Below, in pieces: positions 58,055-64,000 of a stretch of 64,000 bases of DNA. The stretch is from Phyto melanocephala (lineage: Eukaryota > Arthropoda > Insecta > Diptera > Rhinophoridae). The notes beneath the pieces are model-generated. The model was not told where the DNA came from. It did no database searches and saw only the letters and a list, made by a program, of their open reading frames with translations. The stretch is from assembly GCA_941918925.1 (NCBI GenBank), contig OW799233.1, positions 46,957,341 through 47,021,340 of the forward strand, read 5' to 3'. The position numbers were made by a program, and so were the translations under genes. The first letter of the stretch is position 1; every line of letters begins with the position of its first letter.

Positions 58055-58056
<2 letters not shown>
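57801..58056 (+). mobile_element. 3' untranslated region of the R1-type LINE
   Basis: Higher-GC text (GAGATCGGATGAAAGATGGA, GGTGGTACCAGGATGGATTG, AGCATATCGTGGGGCC) contrasts with its surroundings and ends in ATAAGAAAAAAGAA directly against the GATA array. Confidence 0.65.

Positions 58057-58130
<74 letters not shown>
58057..58130. repeat. GATA microsatellite
   Basis: About 18 uninterrupted GATA units. The overlapping reverse-strand frames with repeated YLSI are its translation, not genes. Confidence 0.97.
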
Positions 58131-58134
58131 ACAC

Positions 58135-58800
58135 GTAAACCGTTGTGCAATAAATTGATCGATCTTGTATTAAAAGTGTCCAACGTGTTTTTACATATGA
58201 TAAGATTATTTTTTTTTCAATGGGTGCTCTATTCGAACAACATTGCATTAAAAATTCCTCTTCAGCACGAGATCCATATCTGAATGCCAACAAACAAAAT
58301 TGACAAATTTGGGACGATACTAATCCACATGAGATCCAGCAGCATCCAATGCATTCATAAAAAGTCATTATTCGGTATAAATTTTGGGCTGACCTCGTCA
58401 TCATCCATTTTTTTTTTTTTTAATAATACCGGTCGTTAACTATGATACTTATATCTGGATGTATAATGCTTTAGCAAGCTAAATTGTCAATCTACATGAG
58501 ATCTAAAAACGTCTAATGCACCCCAAAAAAGTTACTTATTGGTCTAAGTTTGCTACATATGTATTCCTGTGGCTACAACGTAGGCCAAGACATCACCGTC
58601 AATTTTAAACGCTATACGACGTTGATTACCATTGCCTATTTTGAATGATATGGATACCCACCATATGTGATTTAATTAGGACGAAGCAATGTGCCACACA
58701 ACTTGATACATATAAATCATTCTATACCAACTATTCGAGGGAAGTAATTATTGTACGTGGAGGTGATATCAAGAGGCCACTGAAATGCAAAACATTGGTA
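58135..58800. other. No gene seen
   Basis: Less AT-rich than average. Two loosely related lines, near 58333 (GAGATCCAGCAGCATCCAAT) and 58498 (GAGATCTAAAAACGTCTAAT), suggest an old duplication. It may hold the decayed 3' end of the LINE to its right. Confidence 0.45.
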
Positions 58801-58809
58801 AATACATTA

Positions 58810-59670
58810 TTATATTGATAAACAGTTGGGAAAGTTTTCGATAACTTTCAGTGCTTTGTTCTGTAGTCTTTGAAGAGACTTGAATTTTGCATATGCTTTT
58901 TTTTTTAAAAGCATAAACAAGTGCCAAGTAGTTATACTAACTTTGAATTAGAGTTTTAAAAATTAAAAATTTTGTTTTTGACTCAACTTTTTTCTTAAAT
59001 TTATATAATAACCCCAAAGCTGGAGGAATTTGTTTTTAAGATTCTTTATATGAATAAGATATCCCTGTAAATAAATTCCCAAATATTTCACCATTGTGAC
59101 TTCCCTTATCTCATTTCCATCAACACGACGCCGAAATCTAATAAGTAATATGCAGGATTTAAAAAGAACTTTTTAATACTTATATATTCCGAAATTTAAG
59201 CTGCATCCCTTTTCATACATGCCTTTAGGACAGTTTCATTTTCATAAGGATAACAAACGCTTATATTATCCGTATAAATGAACATTTTCCCTGATATTTC
59301 AAGGTTTTTCAAAATCGTTATTATATATAGAAAACAACAAACGACCCAAGACACTTCCCTGTGGAACTCCATACTTAACAGTACCCAAAGTACTTTATTT
59401 CTCCATAATTTGAACAAACTGCCTTCTATTTGTTAAGTAACTTATAAAAAGCGAACGCTCACTACATTGAAAACCATAATACTGGAACTTTGGCCCCAAC
59501 ATATCATGATCAATAAGATCAGAAGCTTTCGTTAAATTATAAAAGATTCCTGCAACCGCACTATCTCCTTCATCTAAGTATTTGCTTATACAACATTTGC
59601 TCTATGTTATATTCTATACAAAATGGCCTCGATAACTCTTACAAGCGAATCAAAAATGTTGATGATAATT
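58810..59670 (-). pseudogene. Jockey/CR1-type LINE reverse transcriptase fossil
   Basis: On the reverse strand from about 59575: DEGDSAVAGIFYNLTKASDL, IDHDMLGPKFQYYGF, FISYLTNRRQFVQIME, then VKYGVPQGSVLGRLLFSIYN (palm), then in another frame MFIYTDNISVCY, where the catalytic box FADD has become YTDN, then REVTMVKYLGIYLQ, and finally FKSLQRLQNKALKVIENFPN near 58830. The motif order is that of jockey/CR1/L2-type reverse transcriptases. Stops, frameshifts and the missing catalytic aspartate show it is dead. Endonuclease sequence was not seen upstream. Confidence 0.85.
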
Positions 59671-59679
59671 TTTTAGGGT

Positions 59680-61180
59680 TATTGAACCAAAGCAACAGTT
59701 ACATTTTAAAGACTCTTTATTCATTATGAAAATACTTCTCCTGGAATATAACCTACTGGAAGCTTTAAAATAATGGTGCTTAACAGGTCAGAACGCACAA
59801 CACCTTAGTTACTACAGTACTTGGTAATTTCAAGCTTAACCTGAATCTGTGTATTTACGAAAACGACAATATTTCACAGAACTTCCTCAAATTTGACGGA
59901 TAGTGGAAGGATAACATACATATACACTCCCCACAAAAGGAGTTTTAACATTAAACGTTATAAATAAATAAATATATTTCTAAAAAAAATAAATAAAATC
60001 TGGAGTAGTTTTCCAACATTTATAACATTTTAAATTAGAGATGTTAACTGCAATTGAACCGCACGGTACTGTGTTTGTATATCTGTTACTATACCAGATT
60101 TGTGTGCCAAAAAAAAATTATATAAAGTTTGGCTAACTTGTTGTAACTTGAAAGTTTCGATAAGGAAAAGAAAAATTATTATGTCTTTCACTATATTTGT
60201 GCTTTAAATTGATACCGGAAATAATAATAAATTTTTATCAGTTTTAAATATCCCTTTTTCCCAGGCCTTTAACATCACAAAAGAAGGAAATCATTACACC
60301 TGTTTTTATTTTTTTTTCATCAAAAGAATACCTATTTAGTTAAATACGAGTACACACTACAAGAGATCTGCATCATTAAATTATGCATTAATGGAATAAT
60401 ATCAACACTCTCTCATGATCTTCAATTCAATATGAAAAATTATTTTTCATTTTCAACGAAGACTTTTCGCGTTTAACAAAACCTTAACTGTAGCCGTTGC
60501 CAAAAAGCAAAAGGGTGACTTTTATTATTTTGGGGAGATTCTCAAAAGTTGATAATCAAACCCAGAAAAAAAGCAGACAAAAGATATATGCAATTTCAAT
60601 GTTACGCTTTTAAGCAGCTTGCAACTGTAAACTAAAATTAATGCTAAAGAAATTATAATTTTGAATGGAAAACGAAAGAAAAGAAAAAAAGCGACATGCT
60701 CATTCATAAAATTTGTTAAATTTTTGGTAATAAAAGTTGTTAAAATTAAAAGAAATAAAGAAAAAAAAATTAATAAATATTCATTATTAATTATAGAAAT
60801 GCACGCGATTATATTTTTAATGAAAACTTTTACTTGCGAAGCAGCCAAAGTCATTTTATCCAGTCAACCAGGCAGCTGGTTTTGGCTAAATTAAATTTGC
60901 CCAAAAACTTCCTCTTTCTTTATGTCAGCAAACGCCAGACTATTTATCAAAAAAAGTTTTAATTGTAGAACTTTTTCATTGCTAATTTATGAACAGTTTT
61001 ACAATGAATGACAATGCATATTAGCTGTCTACTTCCTAGTAAGAATTTAACAGTCTACTTGAACTATAGTTCATTAAAAAATTTAACATGAATTAAACAG
61101 TTAGTACCAGTAACAAGTTGGCTTATCAGGTTGCCAGATGAATAAGAATGGTTCTTGGAAGTCGCCCTAGGCTTGTCATC
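59680..61180. other. No gene seen
   Basis: AT-rich. Overlapping frames on both strands at 60525-60894 are lysine- or phenylalanine-rich translations of A/T-rich DNA and are not called. Confidence 0.5.
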
Positions 61181-61313
61181 AGTTTTACCTGTAAACAGAA
61201 ACGGAAAGAAATTATAGAGAATAAACATGGTAGAAAATAAAATAAAAGGTGTTCCAATAAGAGTGATATGATTTATTTAAAAATGAAACACACTTTTTGT
61301 TAAGGAAATTTAA

Positions 61314-61326
61314 AAGTCTTTTATTT
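61314..61326. repeat. Target duplication of the Penelope-like element (left)
   Basis: AAGTCTTTTATTT, identical to 62615-62627. Confidence 0.88.
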
Positions 61327-61438
61327 GATATGAATGTTTGGCTAGTATTAAAATCTTTATCAAAAATATTTCCTAAAATATAAGCTAGTCCAGCCTAAAT
61401 TTATTCATGTAAATAAAAATCAATTTTATTACATTTAT

Positions 61439-61476
61439 CCCGACGTTTCGTCAATATTTGTTGACTTTTTCAAGGG
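61439..61476 (-). ncRNA. Possible degenerate hammerhead ribozyme motif
   Basis: The reverse strand reads CCCTTGAAAAAGTCAACAAA then TATTGACGAAACGTCGGG. A GTCAA/TTGAC stem lies between CTTGAAAA (compare the CUGAUGA core) and the invariant-type GAAAC, followed by GTC, with CCC/GGG able to close the outside. Penelope-like elements often carry compact hammerheads at this position. The first core box departs from consensus at more than one position, so activity is doubtful. Confidence 0.5.
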
Positions 61477-61644
61477 AATCTATTAAAAAACTTTATTTAA
61501 CAAAATTTTTTCTATTACAAAAACATATAACAATTAAGACTTACAGTAAATAAACAAGGAATTTTTATAACATTACAAATTTAACATTTAGCCGGAACGT
61601 TTAAGTTTTTATTTATTTAAATATAAAATTATTCTATTTGTTTA

Positions 61645-62614
61645 CTATATTGCAACTCTATAACTGTCATTAATATTGTCCGTGTCTTGTTTTAAATTCA
61701 TTGTCTTTTCTCTTTTCTGTTGTATTCTTAAGCTCTCAATAGTGTACCTTTTCCTTTCAATATTTTCTTTATTTAGTATTTTTACACCTTCTAAATCAAC
61801 TATATGACCTGTATCAAATACATGTTGTGCCAGTGCTGTGGTTTGTTTATGTTTCTCTATGTCTTGTTTATGTTCTTTAATTCTGGTTTCCAAACTTCTT
61901 TTTGTTGTGCCAATATAAAATAAGTCACAGTTGTTGTTGTTGTTTCCTTTACATTTGATTTCATATACAACGTTGTTTTGTTGTTGTTTTTCAATTGGCG
62001 CTTTAACTTTTGTAAATATTGTATTTAGTGTAATGTTTGGTTTGTAGGCGAAATTTAGATTTTTATTTTCAAATATTCTTTTGATGTTTTTATTGTCAGT
62101 TAAACCAGGGATGAACCGTACACTGTAAAAATGTTTATCTGCTTCGTTGTTTGAAGAGTTATTTGTGTTATTTAATTTTCTGGATGTTGTTTCTATTAAT
62201 ATGTTTATTAATTTTAAAGGAAAGCTATTTTCCTCTAATGTCTTAATTATGTGATTAATATTTTTATTATGAAATTGTTTATTGCTGATTTGTAAAATAT
62301 TACGAATAAAGTTATTGGCTGTATTAATAATTTGATTTTTATGGTGTGTTGAATAGAAGTTTATAATTCTGCCTGAAGATGTATCCTTCGTGTACCAATC
62401 CAATATTAATATGTCGTCAGTTTTATAAATCTTAGTGTCCAAGAAAGTTATAGCGTTGTTATTTTCAAGTTCCATTGTGAATTGTATTTTAGGATGATAT
62501 TCATTAAAAACTTTTAAGATTTCATCCCTTTCGTCAATTTTAACTACTGCTAGAAAGTCATCTACATATTTAGTTATGTATTTGATGTTGATATTTTTAT
62601 TTCTTAATACTTGT
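61645..62614 (-). CDS. Penelope-like reverse transcriptase end plus GIY-YIG endonuclease (5'-partial)
   Basis: Reverse transcriptase and endonuclease of a Penelope-like retroelement, copying RNA into a nicked chromosome. The open frame runs from the truncation point: VLRNKNINIKYITKYVDDFL places the catalytic YVDD at 62557-62568 and is followed by FNEYHPKIQFTMELENNNAI. Counting from that methionine (276 residues follow), FIPGLTDNKNIKRIFENKNL and NFAYKPN at about 121-147 are family-typical; the endonuclease has VVYEIKC at 169-175 and FYIGTT at 186-191 (the GIY and YIG strands), TRIKEHK with catalytic-type arginine and histidine at about 198-203, and a glutamate near 237. No frameshift or stop interrupts it, in contrast to the surrounding mariner transposase. 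The missing 5' part means it cannot be autonomous. Confidence 0.9.
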
Positions 62615-62627
62615 AAGTCTTTTATTT
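62615..62627. repeat. Target duplication of the Penelope-like element (right)
   Basis: AAGTCTTTTATTT, identical to 61314-61326. The inverted end of the mariner-type element resumes immediately after it. Confidence 0.88.
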
Positions 62628-62715
62628 AATGTGAAGTACAATCGATACAATTAAGTTCTAAATAAAACGTTATTCAAATGCCCTCCACGACTTCTTCTGC
62701 AGGAACGAATTTGAT

Positions 62716-62818
62716 GATAATGTACATGGGAGCTTAGTTAATTTAATTATTTTGTTGATAGTTCAATCGGTTGATAGTTTTTTGATTTTACTCTAAATAT
62801 TTTGCAAACGAACTAATC
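62716..62818 (+). repeat. 103-bp direct repeat, copy 1 (inside the mariner-type element)
   Basis: GATAATGTACATGGGAGCTT ... GCAAACGAACTAATC matches 63704-63806 at about 100 of 103 positions, 988 bases apart. It lies between the inverted end and the transposase remnant. Confidence 0.85.
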
Positions 62819-62849
62819 ACTAAGTCAAGACTTACTTTCATCTGGGAGG

Positions 62850-63420
62850 TGCAGTAAATAAACAAAACTGTCTATTTTGATGCAAATAAAATCCACAGAT
62901 TATTCTTAAAAAACCATTACATTCACCTAAATTGAAAGTTTGGTTTGGTTTTTGGTCTGGTGGAATCATAGGTTCGTACTTCTTAAGAAATGAAGCTGGC
63001 AACACCGTTACTGTCAATGGAGAACGGTATAGATAAATGATAAGCAACTTGTTATGGCCGAAGTTGGAAGAAGTTGATCTTGACAACATTCGGTTTCAAC
63101 AAGACTGGGCTACATGTCACACAGCAAATGCAACAATTGAATTATTGCGATAAAAGTTTGGAGATTTGCTAATTTCAAGAAATTGTGATATTGAATGGCC
63201 TCCAAGAAGCTGTGATTTTACACCATTAGACTATTTCTTGAGGGGTTATATGAAGTTATTGGTCTTTCGAAATAAATTTGACTCTCTTCAAGCTTTACAA
63301 GTCAATATTTAACGTGCCATTCATGACATACATTTTGATTTAGTGGAAAAAAGTGCTCGACGAAAATTGGGTTCGACAAATTTGTTCCTGCAGAAGAAGT
63401 CGTGAAGGTTATTTGAATGA
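62850..63420 (+). pseudogene. Broken mariner-type transposase
   Basis: In one frame from about 62930: KVWFGFWSGGIIGSYFLRNE, AGNTVTVNGERYR, stop, then PKLEEVDLDNIRFQQDWATC, HTANATIELLR, stop, DIEWPPRSCDFTPLDYFLRG and ALQVNI, stop. This is the catalytic half of a DDE/D transposase: the second aspartate is in QQDWATCH and the third in PRSCDF, with 36 codons between them as the DNA now stands. The N-terminal DNA-binding half and the first aspartate region are missing, replaced by the direct-repeat segment. Several in-frame stops make it a pseudogene. Confidence 0.85.
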
Positions 63421-63703
63421 TGTTTTATTTAGAACTTAATTGTATCGATTGTACTTCACATTAAATAAAAAACTTTTAAATTTCCTTAACAATAAGTGTG
63501 TTTCATTTTTAAATAAATCATATCACCCTTATTGGAACACCTTTTATTTTCTTTTCTACCATGTTTATTCTCTATTATTTCTTTAAGTTTCTATTTACAG
63601 GTAAAACTAAGAAATCATACCACTCTTATTGGAAAACCTTTTATATAAAAATATTTATTATTACTTAAAAAAGAGAAAAAAATAAGGACTAGGCCATATC
63701 AGA

Positions 63704-63806
63704 GATAGTGTACATGGGAGTTTAGTTAATTTAATTATTTTGTTGATAGTTCAATCGGTTGATAGTTCTTTGATTTTACTCTAAATATTTTGCAAACGAA
63801 CTAATC
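63704..63806 (+). repeat. 103-bp direct repeat, copy 2 (outside the mariner-type element)
   Basis: Same orientation as copy 1. It lies about 60 bases beyond the right end of the nested structure. Confidence 0.85.
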
Positions 63807-63809
63807 TCA

Positions 63810-64000
63810 TTTAGATCAGTGTGGATGAATAATATTCGCCCCTTTATGAGAATATAAATATGTACTGGCATATTGAAAATGGAGACCACTAATCTGGTTC
63901 ATCAAAGAACTTATGAGAGAAAAAGCATATCAGTAGCTGTATCGATAAACAAGCGCTTCTAAAAATCTTTAAATCACAATTGGTCAGGTCAACAGTGCTT
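63810..64000. other. Window edge, nothing recognised
   Basis: Moderately AT-rich sequence with no identified repeat or frame. Confidence 0.5.

Larger units (their letters stand above)
61327..62614 (-). mobile_element. 5'-truncated Penelope-like element
   Basis: 1,288 bp bracketed by perfect 13-bp duplications. On the reverse strand it begins in the reverse transcriptase, just before the catalytic YVDD, continues through the GIY-YIG endonuclease, and has about 320 bases of 3' non-coding sequence containing a hammerhead-like motif. The coding part is still open throughout. Confidence 0.9.
61245..63544 (+). mobile_element. Mariner-type transposon with long inverted ends, interrupted by a Penelope-like element
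   Basis: Ends AAAGGTGTTCCAATAAGAGT (61245) and its complement to 63544 are flanked by TA (61243-61244 and 63545-63546). The inverted repeat continues through GAAACACACTTTTTGTTAAG and, past the 1.29-kb Penelope-like insertion, through AATCGATACAATTAAGTTCT and GACTTCTTCTGCAGGAAC, giving arms of roughly 165 bases once the insertion is removed. The broken transposase is on the plus strand. Confidence 0.85.
61181..63642. mobile_element. Outer palindromic mariner-type MITE, host of a nested insertion
   Basis: 61181-61242 and 63547-63609 are inverted copies (AGTTTTACCTGTAAACAGAA, GAATAAACATGGTAGAAAA) lying just outside the inner element. On the right the sequence goes on to 63642 with TCATACCACTCTTATTGGAA then AACCTTT, which matches the inner element's terminus at 26 of 29 positions. 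The matching terminal 34 bases on the left are not recognisable. The reading is an older foldback relative whose central TA was the target of the inner element. Confidence 0.6.

Noticed and set aside
57920..58404. Reverse-strand frames with repeated YLSI
   Set aside because: Translation of the GATA microsatellite and its flanks.
60525..60894. Overlapping frames on both strands (109 and 77 codons)
   Set aside because: Opposite-strand translations of the same A-rich DNA; composition is lysine-rich or phenylalanine-rich with no motif. A signal-peptide-like look on the reverse strand is expected from A/T bias.
62838..63089. 83-codon reverse-strand frame
   Set aside because: Antisense shadow of the broken mariner transposase on the plus strand.

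Overview
The window is AT-rich, gene-poor nuclear DNA from an insect, most likely a cyclorrhaphan fly. The evidence is the repeat content: DINE-1/helentron-like elements with the terminal wording known from Drosophila and calyptrate flies, Tc1/mariner relatives, jockey/CR1-, I- and R1-type LINEs, a Penelope-like element, canonical Helitrons and a tRNA-derived SINE. A fly other than Drosophila, perhaps a calyptrate, is inference. I found no host protein-coding exon. The sequence could be a long intergenic region or a giant intron. Almost every long open reading frame here is either a transposon fossil or an accident of low-complexity DNA.

Layout. 1-5.2 kb: reverse-strand LTR/primer-binding-site junction, a 239-bp MITE, a small unrecognised coding fossil, and a 1.17-kb mariner-type element with 43-bp inverted ends. 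6.2-9.7 kb: MITE, a 5'-truncated LINE with perfect 16-bp target duplications, a SINE, a Tc1 fossil. 11-13.8 kb, 15.9-16.9 kb and 32.7-33.9 kb: three arrays of related 29-bp near-palindromic minisatellite monomers. 18-21.4 kb: several small inverted-repeat elements and a second SINE. 22.5-24.8 kb: a helentron-like copy split by a canonical Helitron, then a further helentron-like copy. 34.9-41 kb: MITEs, a Helitron, helentron-like copies, and a LINE fossil split by an element carrying a Myb/SANT-like fragment. 43.2-55.1 kb: three large helentron-like copies (A1, A2, A3), each carrying the same embedded mariner-type element; A2 and A3 lie head to head as a roughly 1.8-kb inverted repeat. 57.2-59.7 kb: an R1-type LINE fossil ending on a GATA microsatellite and an opposing jockey/CR1-type LINE fossil. 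61.2-63.6 kb: Penelope-like element inside a mariner-type element inside an older palindromic relative.

The main biological content is the insertion history. Several nests can be ordered from target-site duplications and one internal empty site. The strongest points are the helentron-like family that has co-amplified an embedded mariner-type element, the inverted A2/A3 pair as a possible hairpin-RNA source, the Penelope-like insertion with a possible degenerate hammerhead motif, and a dispersed CTTAAGTCTTT motif outside recognised repeats. All similarities are from reading and recall; no database search was possible.
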